Below, piece after piece: positions 1 through 10,834 of a stretch of 64,000 nucleotides of DNA. Source of the stretch: Pseudomonas rubra (lineage in GTDB: Bacteria > Pseudomonadota > Gammaproteobacteria > Pseudomonadales > Pseudomonadaceae); assembly GCF_028656935.1 (NCBI RefSeq), contig NZ_JAMDGZ010000006.1, positions 29,994-93,993 of the forward strand, written 5' to 3'. The notes beneath the pieces are model-generated. The model worked only from the letters and a program-made list of their open reading frames with translations, made no database searches and had not been told where the DNA came from. Position 1 is the first letter of the stretch; every line of letters begins with the position of its first letter. Position numbers and translations under genes: made by a program.

Positions 1-1194
1 GGGATCATCCTCGACGCCAACGAGCACTTCTGCAAGGCGATGGGCTACGGCGTCGAGGAAATCCGTGGCAAACACCACCGGATCTTCTGCGAAGAGAAGT
101 TCAGCAACAGCGAGGAGTACCGCCAGCTATGGCGTGACCTGGGCCGTGGCGAACCGCGCAGTGGCACCTTCGCCCGCATCGACCGACAGGGCCATGAGAT
201 CTGGCTCGAAGCCAGCTACATGCCGGTGTACGGCGCCCAACAGCACGTCACCAGCGTGATCAAGGTGGCCTCGGACATCACCCAGCGGGTGGTGCACGAG
301 CATGAGACCGAAAGCCTGATCAACGCCATCAGCCGCTCTATGGCGATGATCGAGTTCAGCCCCGACGGCAAGGTCCTCACCGCCAACCAGAACTTTCTCA
401 ATACCATGCACTATCGCCTCGACGAGGTGGTGGGCAAGCATCACAGCCTGTTCTGCCATAAGAGCGAGAGCGAATCAGCGGCCTACAAGGCATTCTGGGC
501 CTCGCTCAATCGCGGCGAGTACCATTCCCATCGCTTCGAGCGGGTCAACAAACTGGGGCAGATGGTGTATCTGGAAGCCTCCTATAACCCGATCTTCGAC
601 ACCCGAGGGCGGCTGTACAAGGTCGTCAAGTTCGCCAGTGACATCACCCAACAGGTCAGCACGCAACAGACCGCCGCCGAATCGGCCCACGCCACCTCAG
701 TGCAGAACGATGCATGCGCGCGCAAAGGCTCGCAGGTGGTGCAGCAGACGGTGCAGGTCATCGAGGAAATCTCCCAGGACCTCAACGCCGCTGCGCGCAG
801 CATCGATGCGGTGAGCAAGCAGTCGGAGCTGATCGGGCAGATTGTCCAGACCATCCGCGGCATTGCCGACCAGACCAACCTGCTGGCACTCAATGCCGCT
901 ATTGAGGCGGCCCGGGCGGGCGAGCATGGGCGCGGCTTTGCCGTGGTTGCCGATGAAGTGCGCAACCTGGCGGCGCGCACCAGCAAAGCGACCCTGGAGA
1001 TTGTCGAAGTGGTGCGCCAGAACCACGACCTGTCGCTGACTGCGGTGGCCAGCATGCAGTCCAGCCTGAGCCGTACCGGCCTGGGTGTGGAGCTGGCCAA
1101 CGAGGCCGGTGAAGTGATCCTGGAGATCCAGCAGGGTTCGCAGCACGTGGTCGATGCGATCAGCCAGATCAACTCGACTTTGCAGTTGCACTGA
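1..1194 (+). CDS. PAS-domain methyl-accepting chemotaxis transducer (5' end outside window)
   Basis: The open frame runs in from base 1 ([16 protein letters not shown], mid-PAS), so the gene starts upstream of the window; the ATG at 40 is internal. Two PAS repeats are visible (about residues 1-85 and 90-215 of the visible part), each with the G-x-x-H-x-x-F-C pattern of the PAS repeats in Aer-like receptors. A coiled coil and the MCP signalling hairpin follow; its tip [20 protein letters not shown] is near canonical. No membrane segment lies in the visible part, so sensing is probably intracellular, perhaps redox or a bound cofactor. The protein should talk to CheA/CheW. The 3' end overlaps the convergent hybrid kinase by 26 bp. 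The ligand cannot be told from sequence. Confidence 0.93.
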   Translation, partial: GIILDANEHFCKAMGYGVEEIRGKHHRIFCEEKFSNSEEYRQLWRDLGRGEPRSGTFARIDRQGHEIWLEASYMPVYGAQQHVTSVIKVASDITQRVVHEHETESLINAISRSMAMIEFSPDGKVLTANQNFLNTMHYRLDEVVGKHHSLFCHKSESESAAYKAFWASLNRGEYHSHRFERVNKLGQMVYLEASYNPIFDTRGRLYKVVKFASDITQQVSTQQTAAESAHATSVQNDACARKGSQVVQQTVQVIEEISQDLNAAARSIDAVSKQSELIGQIVQTIRGIADQTNLLALNAAIEAARAGEHGRGFAVVADEVRNLAARTSKATLEIVEVVRQNHDLSLTAVASMQSSLSRTGLGVELANEAGEVILEIQQGSQHVVDAISQINSTLQLH

Positions 1195-4100
1195 GGCCCT
1201 GCTGGAGTTGCTCGTCTAGGGTTTGCAGGCTCTGCTCCAGGGCGTTGGCCAGTGCCTGCAGGTGCTCGGCGCTGGCCTCGCCGACACAGGCATGCTCAAG
1301 TGCTTCGCAATGCTGTACCACGCCGCGGGCCTTGAGCATCTTCGCCCCGCCCTTGATCCGGTGGGCGAGGCCACGCAGGGCCTCGCGTGCAGGTGTGGGG
1401 CCCCGCGCGCGCAAGGCCTTGAGGTCTTCGCTGTTGCTGTGGGCCAGCTCCCGTAGCAAGCGCTCCACCAGGTTCGGGTCGCCCAGGGTCAGGTACCTGA
1501 GGTTGTCGACATCAAAGCCGCTGGCATTGTTTTGGCCGCTGTCCGAGGCGGTCGAGGTTGGCGCCGGGCGGCCCAGGCCGACCAGGTGACGACGCAACTC
1601 GTTGAGCCCGATCGGCTTGAACAGGCAATCGTCCATGCCGCTGGCCAGGCAGCGCTGGCGTTCTTCGGCCTGGGCATTGGCGGTCAGGCCCAGGATCAGG
1701 CAGGCCGGGCGCTGTTGTTGCTGTTCTTCGTGGCGCAAGCGGCGGGTCAGTTGATGGCCGTCCATGCCAGGCATATGGCAGTCGCTGATCACCACATCGA
1801 AGCTGCCTTGGCGCCACAGTGCCAGGGCTGCCTGGCCATCAGCGGCCTGGGCGACCTGATGGCCAAGGATGCTGAGCTGGCGCTCGAGCAGCATCAGGTT
1901 GGCCGGGTAGTCGTCCACCACCAGGATGTTCAGGCTCGGGCCACTGGCGAGCGGCTCGACAGCTACCGAAGCGGGTGGCGCCTGGGTTGCCAGCGGCAGT
2001 TGCAACTCGACATCGACCCGGGTGCCGAAACCCGGGGTGCTGCTCAGGCTCAGGCGTCCGCCCATCAGTTCGCACAGGGTACGGCTGATCACCAGGCCCA
2101 GGCCTGTGCCTTGGCGCACCGGCTGCTCGCCGACCTGGGCAAAACTGTGGAACAGTAGCGCCTGGTCTTGTTCACTGATGCCGATACCGCTGTCCTGCAC
2201 CGTCAGCAACACCCGGTACAACTGCCCGGCCTGTTCGGCGCCCACACGCAACGTCACCTTGACCTGGCCCTGCTCGGTGAACTTGATGGCATTGCCCAGC
2301 AGGTTCGACAGCACTTGCTTGAGCCGCAGCGGGTCGAGCATCAGCGCACCCGGCACGGCCTGAAGGTCGGTGCGCAGTTCCAGGCCCTTGAGCCGGGCAT
2401 TGCCTTCGAACACCCGCACCGTGGCGCTGACCAGGGCGCTCAGGTCGCAGGCTTCACTGTTGAGCTCCACATGCCCGGACTCGATCCGGGCAATGTCGAG
2501 GATGTCGCCGATCAGCGCCAGCAAGCCGTTGGCCGAGTCGAACGCGACCTGCAACGAAGCACGGTCGGCACGGCCTTGTTCGGCATCCTTGACCGCCAGT
2601 TCAAGCAGGCCGATCACCGCGTTCATCGGCGTGCGGATCTCATGGCTCATGGTCGCCAGGAAGGTGCTTTTGGCCCGGTTGGCATCTTCAGCTTGATCCT
2701 TGGCCAGGCGCAGCTCTTCGAGCAGCCGCTTGCTGAATCCAAGCTCATGCTGCAACGCCTGCTCGGCCTTGCTGCGCTGGCGGATCAGGTGGCGCAGGTA
2801 GCGGTTCCAGAACACCGCTGCGGCCAGCACCAGGCTTGCGACGATGAGAATCTGCCAGATCAGCGAGCGGTAGTTGTACCAGGGGCTGTCGCTGATCAGG
2901 GCATTGGTGCGCCAGCGGTTGGTCAGCTTCGCCAGTTCATCGGGTGCGATACTGAGCAAGGCCTTGTCGATGATCGCGTGCAATACCGGCTCATTCAGAG
3001 GCGTGGCAAAGGACGAGGTGACCGGCTGGTCGCCGTACAGCGAGGCAATGCGCAGGCGGTCCTTGAACAGGCGGCTGATGAAATAGGCGGCGTTGATCCG
3101 CGAACTGAGCACCAGGTCGACCTGTTTCTGCACCAGCGCCTCCATCAACGCCAGCGGGTTATCGACCTCGACCAGGCTCAGCGATGGGTAGCGTTGCAGC
3201 AACTGCGTTTTGAGGGGTGAATCGCGAATCACCGCCAGACGTTTACCGGCCAGTTGCTCGAGTGGCTGACTTGGGTCACTGTCACTGCGGCTGACCAGGA
3301 CCCACGGATCGACCAGGTAGGGCCGGGTGAAATTGACCTGGGTCGCCCGCTCGGGGCTGTAGATCAGGGTGCTGGCCAGCTCGGCTTTGCCCTGTTGCAG
3401 CAGGCTGATCATGCCGGCCCCGGCATCGGCCTCGACAAATTCGAACTTAAGGCCTGTGCGCAGGCTGATCTGTTCCAGCACGTCGACGGTAATACCCCGC
3501 GGCTGTTGCTGGTCATCGTTGAAGTTCAAAGGTGCGAAGTACTTGTTGACCAACACCCGAACAACCGGGTGCTGATCGATCCAGCGGCGTTCGTCGGCGC
3601 TCAGGTTCAGGGCGCCGCGATCGAGCAACATGCTGGTGCTGCCGCTGCTCCAGCGGCGCAGGATGTTCAGGCGTTCGGTTTCACTGGTGACACTCAATGA
3701 ATGGTCGAGCAAGCGCAACAGCACCGGGTTGTCGCGGGTCAGGGCGAAGGCGAAGGTTTCGCGCTCGTGTTTGACGAAGTGGGAAATCTGCACGCTGTCC
3801 TGAAAACTCTTGCCGATCAGGTAATCGCTGCTGATCGCGTCGCCAAGAAAGGCATCGGCCTGGCCAAGGGCGACCGCCGAGAGGCCGGCCATGGTCGATG
3901 AGTACAACTGCAAGTGGGCCTTGGGATAGAGATGCTTGACCTCATCATCGGGCAGGTAGTGGTCGACCATGGCCAAGCGCACGCCGTCCAGTTCGTCGTC
4001 GAGTGCGCGAGTCCTGCCCTGGGGCGTGACGATCACCGGCAGGTCATCGGCATAGGGTTGGCTGAGCACCAATTGGGCATCGGCGGCCTCGAAGCCGTTG

Positions 4101-4465
4101 GAGCTGCCGAGCAGGTCGATGGCCCCGGCGTGCAGGGCATCGATCGCCGCTTTGCGGCTACTGTAGCGCCGGACTTCAAGGGGGATGCCCAGCAGCTCGC
4201 TGATCAGCCCGGCGTAGTCGGCCGTCAGGCCTTCATAGTCGGATTGGCTGGCATTGATATCAAAGGGTGGGTAATCCGGGTTTGAAGTGCCCAGGTGCAG
4301 TACGCCTTTTTCTGTCAGCCAGTGCCGGTCTTGGTCTGACAGCGCGACGCCTTCGCCACCGCTGAGTGAGCGGGCTAGTAGGTTGCGCGGCTCGCCAGGG
4401 TCGATGGCATGCGCAGCCGGCAGGCAGCTCAGCAACAAGGCTACAAGCACGGCGCGAAGGTTCAT
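1169..4465 (-). CDS. EvgS/BvgS-type hybrid sensor histidine kinase
   Basis: 1098-residue multidomain kinase. It has a signal peptide (residues 1-20), two tandem periplasmic solute-binding (SBP_bac_3, Venus-flytrap) domains at about 50-275 and 300-520, and one membrane helix at about 535-555. Then come HisKA with phospho-acceptor H608 ([10 protein letters not shown]), an HATPase domain with N box [10 protein letters not shown] and G boxes DSGIGIS and GTGLGL, a receiver with D895 ([13 protein letters not shown]) and an Hpt domain with H1035 (AHRIKGGAK). This is the complete four-step phosphorelay of the EvgS/BvgS family. Unlike BvgS there is little room for a PAS domain between the membrane helix and HisKA; a short coiled coil is there instead. 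It lies 7 nt downstream of its response regulator, so the two are co-transcribed. The periplasmic ligand is unknown. Confidence 0.93.
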   Translation of the reverse strand: MNLRAVLVALLLSCLPAAHAIDPGEPRNLLARSLSGGEGVALSDQDRHWLTEKGVLHLGTSNPDYPPFDINASQSDYEGLTADYAGLISELLGIPLEVRRYSSRKAAIDALHAGAIDLLGSSNGFEAADAQLVLSQPYADDLPVIVTPQGRTRALDDELDGVRLAMVDHYLPDDEVKHLYPKAHLQLYSSTMAGLSAVALGQADAFLGDAISSDYLIGKSFQDSVQISHFVKHERETFAFALTRDNPVLLRLLDHSLSVTSETERLNILRRWSSGSTSMLLDRGALNLSADERRWIDQHPVVRVLVNKYFAPLNFNDDQQQPRGITVDVLEQISLRTGLKFEFVEADAGAGMISLLQQGKAELASTLIYSPERATQVNFTRPYLVDPWVLVSRSDSDPSQPLEQLAGKRLAVIRDSPLKTQLLQRYPSLSLVEVDNPLALMEALVQKQVDLVLSSRINAAYFISRLFKDRLRIASLYGDQPVTSSFATPLNEPVLHAIIDKALLSIAPDELAKLTNRWRTNALISDSPWYNYRSLIWQILIVASLVLAAAVFWNRYLRHLIRQRSKAEQALQHELGFSKRLLEELRLAKDQAEDANRAKSTFLATMSHEIRTPMNAVIGLLELAVKDAEQGRADRASLQVAFDSANGLLALIGDILDIARIESGHVELNSEACDLSALVSATVRVFEGNARLKGLELRTDLQAVPGALMLDPLRLKQVLSNLLGNAIKFTEQGQVKVTLRVGAEQAGQLYRVLLTVQDSGIGISEQDQALLFHSFAQVGEQPVRQGTGLGLVISRTLCELMGGRLSLSSTPGFGTRVDVELQLPLATQAPPASVAVEPLASGPSLNILVVDDYPANLMLLERQLSILGHQVAQAADGQAALALWRQGSFDVVISDCHMPGMDGHQLTRRLRHEEQQQQRPACLILGLTANAQAEERQRCLASGMDDCLFKPIGLNELRRHLVGLGRPAPTSTASDSGQNNASGFDVDNLRYLTLGDPNLVERLLRELAHSNSEDLKALRARGPTPAREALRGLAHRIKGGAKMLKARGVVQHCEALEHACVGEASAEHLQALANALEQSLQTLDEQLQQGLSATAKSS

Positions 4466-4472
4466 GGGGGGC

Positions 4473-5087
4473 TCAGATCACGTCATTGCGATGGGCCAGC
4501 CCCATCAGGTCGACGAAGGACTCAACCTGCAGTTTCTCCATGATCCGGCTTTTATAGGTGCTTATGGTCTTGGGACTGAGGTGCATGTGTGCACCGATGT
4601 CATTGTTGGAGCGACCTGCGGCGAGGCGGCGCAACACTTCCATCTCGCGCGAAGACAGGCTGGCCAGGCGCAGCTCTTCACTGCCCAGCGGGCCACGGTT
4701 GGCCGACATGTCGGGGAAGGTCGAGTAGCCCTTGATCATGGCTTTCAAGGCGAAGACCAAGGCTTCCAGGTCTTCGTCCTTGTGCACGAATGCCGAACTG
4801 CCCGCATCCAGGCAACGTCGGGCGAACAACGGCGCGGGTTGGCCGGTGAGCACCATGATCTTGGGGGTGTGGTCGAGCAGGTGCAGGCGTTTGATCACGC
4901 TCAGGCCATCAAGGCCTGGCAGGCCGATATCGAGAATGACCACGTCCGGGCTAAGCTCGCGGGCCAGTTGCACGGCGGCGGCGCCATCACCGGTTTCACC
5001 GACGATCTCGTAGCGTTCGCGCTCGAGCAGCATGCGTACCGCAAGACGAATCGTGGGGTGATCATCGACGATGAGTACCGTAGGCAT
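4473..5087 (-). CDS. LuxR/NarL-family response regulator (EvgA/BvgA-like)
   Basis: 204 residues starting MPTVLIVDDHPTIRLAV. The start at 5087 is chosen over an upstream in-frame start because AAGGAG sits about 8 nt before it and the receiver domain begins there. The N-terminal receiver has the phospho-acceptor Asp in VVILDIGLPGLDG. The C-terminal LuxR-type helix-turn-helix reads LSSREMEVLRRLAAGRSNND and continues to SPKTISTYKSRIMEKL. It is the cognate regulator of the hybrid kinase 7 nt downstream. Targets are unknown; the neighbouring TonB receptor is a candidate because of proximity only. Confidence 0.92.
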   Translation of the reverse strand: MPTVLIVDDHPTIRLAVRMLLERERYEIVGETGDGAAAVQLARELSPDVVILDIGLPGLDGLSVIKRLHLLDHTPKIMVLTGQPAPLFARRCLDAGSSAFVHKDEDLEALVFALKAMIKGYSTFPDMSANRGPLGSEELRLASLSSREMEVLRRLAAGRSNNDIGAHMHLSPKTISTYKSRIMEKLQVESFVDLMGLAHRNDVI

Positions 5088-5267
5088 TTTCGCAACTCCT
5101 TGACGAAGAGGTAAGCCGTTTCCTAAGTCATTCAGGAAGACGAGTCGGGCCGGAGCCGGCGAGCCGCCAACGATACGTCGAATCAGGGTACAAAAGTATG
5201 GGAAGTATAGAGGCGTTGAAAATTGTGGTAGAAGTTGTCGAAAATTCCTACGCTCGACAATCCTTCC

Positions 5268-5340
5268 GGTGGGAGCGGGCTTGCCCCGCGATAGCGATGT
5301 GACTGACACAACGCTATCGCGGGGCAAGCCCGCTCCCACC
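5268..5340. repeat. REP-type perfect inverted repeat
   Basis: Arms 5268-5296 and 5312-5340 are perfect 29-bp reverse complements around a 15-nt loop. The arm contains GGGAGCGGGCTTGCCCCGCG, the common Pseudomonas REP core. It sits between the response regulator and the TonB receptor, and could act as a transcript-stabilising hairpin or simply be a dispersed repeat. Confidence 0.9.
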
Positions 5341-5365
5341 GAGCGAGTTGCCCACATTTTTTACA

Positions 5366-7612
5366 TCAGAACGACGTCGTAAACGAGGCGAAGTACGCCC
5401 GGCCCGCTTCGTTGTAGGTCAAGGCCCCGGCTTCATCCGAGTTGCCTTCGCGGTACAGGCGCTTGTCGAACAGGTTGTTCACACCCACGCGCATGCTCAG
5501 GTTCTTGGTGAACTCATAACCACCGCTGATGCCGACAATGCCGTAGGGATCGACGTCCTTCTGCACGTTCTTGTCCAGGGTTTCGTTGGCCCGGGAATTG
5601 TAGGTCGGTGCTTCCTGCTTGCCGTAGTAGGTGCCGTTGAGCTGGAACGACAGCTTGTCAGTGACATTCCAGTCCAGGGTCGAGTTGACCGTGTACTCGG
5701 GGATGATGCTCAGCGGCTCGCCGGTTTTCTTGTCCTCGGACTCGATCATGTAGGTGAAGTTGGTGTTCCAGTCCAGGGCCGGGGTCAGCTCGACGAACAG
5801 GTTGCCCTCGACGCCTTGCACCACCGCCTTGCCGGTATTCTCCCAACGCAGGATGCGACGGCCGTTAGGCAGGCGGAACAAGGTGTCGTTGCCGGCCTCG
5901 ATCTTGTTCTTGTAGTCGTTGCGGAAGTAGGTCGCACTGGTACGCCAGGTGCCCTTGTCGTAGGCCAGGCCCAGTTCCTTGTTGACGCTGGTTTCCGGAT
6001 CGAGGTTGGCGTTGCCCAGCAGGTAGCAGCCGCCATTGTTGGCTTCGCTGGAGTTGCAGCCGGCACCACGGCTGTACAGCAGGTAGTTGGGGTTGGCCTG
6101 GTACAGGTTCGGGGTCTTGTAGGCGCGGGCGATACCGCCCTTGATGCTCAGGGCCTCGGTGATCTGATGCGAAGCGTTCAGGCTCGGGCTCCAGTTGTCG
6201 CCGTAGTCTTCATGGTGATCCAGGCGCAGGCCGGGGGTGATGATGGTGTTCTCGCCAACCTCGATGTTGTCTTCGGCGTACAGGGCAAAGCTGCGCGCCG
6301 TGGACTTGGTCTGGGTGCGGTCGAAGTTCGGCAGTTCCGCGCCCGGGTCATAGCTTTGCGGGCGCAGTGAGCCCGGGTCGTTGAGCGACTCGTAGAGGTA
6401 CTCGCCGCCCAGGGTCAGCACCTGCTCAAGGCCCATGCTCAGGGGCAGGTTGACTTCGGCGGTGGCGCGGGTGTTGCGCAGGCGCGACTCGAAGCGCCCG
6501 GCACTGCCCGATGGCGCGCCTTCACCCCAGCCGGCCAGGCCTTCGTTGAGGCGGCCGTTGCGGGTCAAGTCGTAGGACAAGGATGCGGTGGAGGTGCCCC
6601 AGTCGTAGTCGCCGCGGTGGGTGACGGCGAAGCTTGAGCGCTGCATCACGTTGGTTTCCTTGCCCACCTGGCTTTCGACGAACTCGCCGCCGGCGTTGAG
6701 CATGGTGTCGCCGGCGAAGATATTGCCCTGGCGGCTGTAGCTCGATTCCAGGTCGACGGTGTTGGCCGGGTCGATCTTCCAGCTCAACATGCCGTTGATA
6801 TCTTTGTTGCGTACGCCTTCGCGGCCGGCCATCAGCGACCCTTCAGTGGCCTGGTGCGCCGTGTTGATCTTCATGTCATCGGCGTCGGTCTTGTTCAGGT
6901 TGCCATACACGCGAAAGATCAGGCTGTCGGTGAGCGGCCCGCTGAGGCTGAAGTTGACCCGCTTGCCGGTGCCTTCGGAATCGTCCTCGGGCAGCATGGT
7001 GTACAGGGTCATGGAGCCGCGCAGGTCCTGGGTCGGACGCTTGGTGATGATGTTGACCACCCCGCCCATGGCGCCAGAGCCATAGCGCGCGGCGGCCGGG
7101 CCGCGAAGGATTTCGATGCGTTCGACTTCTTCGGCCGGTACCCAGTTGGTTTCCCCGCGGGTGTCGCGGTCGCCGCTCCAGCCGTAGCGCACGGCGTTGC
7201 GCGAAGTGGACGGCTTGCCGTCGATGAGGATCAGGGTGTTTTCCGGGCCCATGCCGCGCAGGTCGATCTGGCGGTTGTTGCCCCGGGCGCCGCTGCTGCT
7301 GTTGCCGGTGAGGTTGACCCCGGGCTCGCGGCGGATGATATCGGAGAGGTCATTGACCGGTGGGCGCTTCTTGATGTCTTCAGCGGTGATGATCGACACG
7401 CCGGGCGCTTGCTTGAGCTCCTCCTCGGCGGTCCCCAGCACCCGGGTGTTCTCAAGCTCGATGGCCTGCCGGCTGCCGGCCACTGGCAGGTCGGTGGGCT
7501 GCACCTGGACTTCGTCCGGCTGCAGCTCCAGCGGGGCCGCGGCAAGTGCCGTGGAGCCCAGGGTCGCCAGCAAGGCAATGCTTATGCGGCTGAGTTTGAA
7601 GCGCGACGCCAT
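5366..7612 (-). CDS. pfeA: TonB-dependent catecholate siderophore receptor (PfeA/FepA-like)
   Basis: 748-residue outer-membrane receptor. The start at 7612 (MASRFKLSRISIALLATLG, signal peptide ending ALAAA) is preferred because AGGAGA lies about 8 nt upstream; the longer frame would need a TTG. The plug domain is clear: APGVSIITAEDIKKRPPVND, IDLRGMGPENTLILIDGKP, then RGETNWVPAEEVERIEILRG and GSGAMGGVVNIITKRP. The RGETNWVP segment is characteristic of the enterobactin-type FepA/PfeA/BfrA group. The beta-barrel ends in Phe (FASFTTSF), the usual outer-membrane insertion signal. A likely Fur box lies upstream at 7680-7700. The exact siderophore cannot be fixed from sequence, and the PfeR/PfeS pair that often accompanies pfeA is not adjacent. 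Confidence 0.85.
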   Translation of the reverse strand: MASRFKLSRISIALLATLGSTALAAAPLELQPDEVQVQPTDLPVAGSRQAIELENTRVLGTAEEELKQAPGVSIITAEDIKKRPPVNDLSDIIRREPGVNLTGNSSSGARGNNRQIDLRGMGPENTLILIDGKPSTSRNAVRYGWSGDRDTRGETNWVPAEEVERIEILRGPAAARYGSGAMGGVVNIITKRPTQDLRGSMTLYTMLPEDDSEGTGKRVNFSLSGPLTDSLIFRVYGNLNKTDADDMKINTAHQATEGSLMAGREGVRNKDINGMLSWKIDPANTVDLESSYSRQGNIFAGDTMLNAGGEFVESQVGKETNVMQRSSFAVTHRGDYDWGTSTASLSYDLTRNGRLNEGLAGWGEGAPSGSAGRFESRLRNTRATAEVNLPLSMGLEQVLTLGGEYLYESLNDPGSLRPQSYDPGAELPNFDRTQTKSTARSFALYAEDNIEVGENTIITPGLRLDHHEDYGDNWSPSLNASHQITEALSIKGGIARAYKTPNLYQANPNYLLYSRGAGCNSSEANNGGCYLLGNANLDPETSVNKELGLAYDKGTWRTSATYFRNDYKNKIEAGNDTLFRLPNGRRILRWENTGKAVVQGVEGNLFVELTPALDWNTNFTYMIESEDKKTGEPLSIIPEYTVNSTLDWNVTDKLSFQLNGTYYGKQEAPTYNSRANETLDKNVQKDVDPYGIVGISGGYEFTKNLSMRVGVNNLFDKRLYREGNSDEAGALTYNEAGRAYFASFTTSF

Positions 7613-7679
7613 GTCAGATCTCTCCTGAAACAAAGGGTGAGCGGGCTGGACGGAAAGGCCAGGTCAGCTCGGAAGTCGA

Positions 7680-7700
7680 GAATGATAAGAATTACCATTC
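7680..7700. promoter_or_regulatory. Probable Fur box
   Basis: The sequence GAATGATAAGAATTACCATT is close to the palindromic GATAATGATAATCATTATC Fur consensus. It is 68 bp upstream of the PfeA-like receptor start, as expected for iron-repressed expression. Confidence 0.65.
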
Positions 7701-7717
7701 GTGAGTAAACCCTTCAG

Positions 7718-7760
7718 AAGAAAAATAAAATATTAACGAAGCAGGGCGGAAAAACCCTGC
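7718..7760 (-). terminator. Rho-independent terminator after the heme-type TonB receptor
   Basis: On the minus strand a GCAGGG/CCCTGC stem (7741-7746 with 7755-7760) is followed by a T-rich tract (7718-7740). It lies 36 nt past the stop of the upstream receptor gene. Confidence 0.5.
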
Positions 7761-7795
7761 TATGCGCACTGGAATGTGATAGAGGCTAAAAGCCA

Positions 7796-10720
7796 CTAGA
7801 ACTGTAGGGATGCTGCCAGGCTTGAGGTTCGGCCGGGCGCCGGCATCATGCTTTGTGACATCGGGTCGAGGTAGTACTGATCGGTGAAGTTGTAAACATT
7901 GAAACTGACCTTGAGTTCGTCGCTGACCTGGTAGTCGGCGAAGTAGTCGTAGATACGCGCTTCCAGGTAATGCTGCTGCGGTGTGGTGGTGCCCACGTGC
8001 CAGCTCTTGTCCAGCACATACATCGGCCCGCTGGTGTAGCGCATGCGTATTCCGGTTGCCAGTTTCTGCTCGAAGGCCTTGGCGCCCAGCACCAGGTTGA
8101 CGCTGTAGCGTGGCGGGTTCTGGGTGTTGGTGTAGGAGCCCTGGAAGCCGCCGGTGGTGCAGTCTGGCGTTTCGCTCTTGCCGCCGTCGCGCAGGGCCTG
8201 GGCAAAGGCGCGGTCGCAGGTTTCGGCCTTGATGTTGTAGACGTACGAGGCGTCAGCGAACCACCAGTGGCTGTCGTAGTGGCTCTGCAGCTCGACGCCC
8301 TGGGTGGTGAAACTGTCGACGTTGCGGATCTTCAGCTCGCCGTTGAAGCCGGGGCGGCCGTAGGGGTTGTAGCGGTAGTTGCGGGTGACCATGTCGTCGA
8401 TGGTGTTGTTGAAGTAGGCCAGCTTGATCCCGGCCTGGTCGTTGTCCAGCAACAGGTTGCTGCCCTTGAGCGAGGCACCGACCTCGAAGGTTTTCATCCG
8501 CTCCGGGCGCAGGTCGTAGTTGGGTTGCGCCGACCAGGCACCGAGGGTGGTCTCGAACAGCGATGGCATGCGCATGCCCTGGTTGTACAGGGCGTACGCC
8601 ATAAGGTTCGGGGTAAAGGCGTAGCTGACACTGTAGGCCGGGGCGAAACCGTGGCCAGACAACTCGGCGTTGTCGGCGAAACCGGCAAACTCGGCGTTCC
8701 ACCACGGCGCGTCGGGGTCGGCGCCAGCGGGTGCGGCATACAGCGCCTGGCGGTTGCGGTCGTGGATGCGATAGGCGCTGTAGCGTCCACCGGCGGTGAA
8801 GGTCAGTTCCGGGGTCGGCTTGTATTCCAGGGCGCTGCTCAGGCTGTACTCGTGGCGGTAGGCGTTGCGTTCGATGCGGTTGTTTTCCAGGTCGTCCTGC
8901 CAGGGCTTGCGGCTAGGGTCGATGGTCTCATAGAGGTAGGAGGCGCCATAGGTCAGGGCATAGTCGCCGACGCCGGTGATCCAGCGGCTGGTGTTGCTGA
9001 TATCGCCGCCGATTTTGAGGTTGGTCAGGTCCGACTCGAGCGATTTGCGGTACTTCTCGCTTTGTTCGTCCTGGTAACCCTGGCCCCGTTGCGGCGCGGT
9101 AAAGCCGATGTTGTTGTACATGATGCTGCGCCCGAAGGTCGCCCAGGCATGGCCGTTAAGGTCGATATAGCGCGCCAGGCTGTCATCCTCCGGGCGCCAC
9201 TTGAACTCGCTGGTAAGGGTGTGCAGCTTCATGTTGCCGGGCTTGAACTGGACCATCCGGTTGGCGCCGCTGTAGTCGTAGACCGGGTCCAGGGTCTCGC
9301 GCACGTAGCAGCCGGTGCTGTCCCACATGTTGTCGCCGTCCGGCACCGGTGCGTCGATGCCCAAACACTGCTGGTAGTACTCGGGGTCGGCGCGCATCCA
9401 GAACTCTTCGTCGTAGCGGTCGATGTCCTTTTTGAAGTCGCCCAGTGGCCAGGTCATCGACGGGCCGGTGCGGCCAATCTGCGAGGGCATGATTTCACCG
9501 AAACTCGAATCCATGTAGCGGTAGCCCAGGGCCAGCTCCATGCCGTTTTCCCGGTACAGGGTGCCCTTGAGCATGAAGGACTTGTTATGGGTGCTGGAGT
9601 TCAACACTTCTTCACCGGGCCAATAGTTGCGCGCCACGGTGTTGGCATCGACCAGGGCGCCGCCGCTGATCTCTGAGGTGTCGTAGCGCGAGTAGCCGTG
9701 CTTGCCGGCAAAGTAGTTGTTGTTGCGCCGTTCGGCATAGGCGGCCACCAGGTCGAAGGCTTCATCCTTGTGGGCAAACGCCAGGCTGCGTGACCAGTCG
9801 TGGGCGTGCAGCAGGTCGTTGCGCTCGGTGCGCGGGCGTACCCGGTAATCGCTGGGCACATCGGCTGTGCTGTTGTCCGCCAGCGAGCCGCGCAGGCGCC
9901 AGCCTGTGGTTTCGCCGGGCATGAGGATGTCCTCGACGGTCAGTGTCTGCATCTCTACCGAACCGCCAATGGCCCCGGAGGCAGCGGCGTCCAGGCTCGG
10001 CCCCTTGTTGACGGTGACGCTGCTGATCAGGTCCGGGTCGATGTAGGCCCGTTGCGCGGTACCGGCGTAACCGCGATAGACATCCAGCGATTGCTGACTG
10101 CCATCGACCTTGACCGGCACCCGGCCCTGGCCCTGGATACCGCGGATGTTGACCTCGATGCCACCGCCATTGCGCCCGTCGGAGGTCTGCACACCGGCGA
10201 TACCGGCGAGCAGGTCAGCATTGGAGCGCCCGCGAAAACGCTCCAGTTGTTCCAGGTTACGGGTTTCGATGGAGCGCGGCACGCCGTAGTCCTTGAGCCC
10301 GTCCTCGTCAGCCTGGTCCTTGACCCGGGTCGCGCCGAGTTCCAGGGCATCGCTGGCTTGCACGGCCTGCTCAATCAGTACCCGGCCGTCGTCGCTGAAG
10401 TAGGCGCTCAGGCCGCTGCCGGCCAGCAGTTTGCTCAGAGCCTGGGCGGGCGAGTAGTGGCCCTGCAGGCCCAGCGATGGCTTGCCTGCGGTCAGGCGGG
10501 CATCCACTGACAGCAGCAGGCCGGCGCTGGCGGCAAACTGGGTCAGGGCCTGGTCGAGGTTGCCAGCAGGAATCTGGTACAGGCGTTGTTCCAGGTGGGC
10601 AGGTTCGGCTTGGGCTGGCATTGCCAGGCTGCAGCAGGCGGCGCTGAGCAGGCTGCCGAACAATCCGTTGCGGATCGCCAGGCTCAGGGTGGACGGGCAG
10701 GGTGGCAGCAGGTTCGGCAT
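7796..10720 (-). CDS. STN-domain TonB-dependent receptor/transducer, heme (HasR-like) type
   Basis: 974 residues. A signal peptide ends AMPAQA. A secretin/TonB short N-terminal (STN) domain follows at about residues 40-120 (LEQRLYQIPAGNLDQALTQF to DGRVLIE), which marks a surface-signalling transducer that contacts a FecR protein. A plug domain (NADLLAGIAGVQTSDGRNGG, VNIRGIQGQGRVPVKVDG, GPSLDAAASGAIGGSVEM) is followed by a barrel ending in LAASLQF. The plug wording is that of the heme/hemophore/hemoglobin receptor branch rather than the siderophore branch. AAGGAG precedes the ATG. The upstream fecI/fecR pair (12306-10835) should control it. Heme is the most likely ligand; this is family inference. 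Confidence 0.85.
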   Translation of the reverse strand: MPNLLPPCPSTLSLAIRNGLFGSLLSAACCSLAMPAQAEPAHLEQRLYQIPAGNLDQALTQFAASAGLLLSVDARLTAGKPSLGLQGHYSPAQALSKLLAGSGLSAYFSDDGRVLIEQAVQASDALELGATRVKDQADEDGLKDYGVPRSIETRNLEQLERFRGRSNADLLAGIAGVQTSDGRNGGGIEVNIRGIQGQGRVPVKVDGSQQSLDVYRGYAGTAQRAYIDPDLISSVTVNKGPSLDAAASGAIGGSVEMQTLTVEDILMPGETTGWRLRGSLADNSTADVPSDYRVRPRTERNDLLHAHDWSRSLAFAHKDEAFDLVAAYAERRNNNYFAGKHGYSRYDTSEISGGALVDANTVARNYWPGEEVLNSSTHNKSFMLKGTLYRENGMELALGYRYMDSSFGEIMPSQIGRTGPSMTWPLGDFKKDIDRYDEEFWMRADPEYYQQCLGIDAPVPDGDNMWDSTGCYVRETLDPVYDYSGANRMVQFKPGNMKLHTLTSEFKWRPEDDSLARYIDLNGHAWATFGRSIMYNNIGFTAPQRGQGYQDEQSEKYRKSLESDLTNLKIGGDISNTSRWITGVGDYALTYGASYLYETIDPSRKPWQDDLENNRIERNAYRHEYSLSSALEYKPTPELTFTAGGRYSAYRIHDRNRQALYAAPAGADPDAPWWNAEFAGFADNAELSGHGFAPAYSVSYAFTPNLMAYALYNQGMRMPSLFETTLGAWSAQPNYDLRPERMKTFEVGASLKGSNLLLDNDQAGIKLAYFNNTIDDMVTRNYRYNPYGRPGFNGELKIRNVDSFTTQGVELQSHYDSHWWFADASYVYNIKAETCDRAFAQALRDGGKSETPDCTTGGFQGSYTNTQNPPRYSVNLVLGAKAFEQKLATGIRMRYTSGPMYVLDKSWHVGTTTPQQHYLEARIYDYFADYQVSDELKVSFNVYNFTDQYYLDPMSQSMMPAPGRTSSLAASLQF

Positions 10721-10834
10721 CCCGAAGGCTCCTTTGAGAATGCGAATTGGTTAGCGTTGATGACTAACCCGAACGAGCGCCGCAAACCGACAACGGCCTG
10801 TGCAAATAATTTTCAAACCAGCATGGGAGGGTGT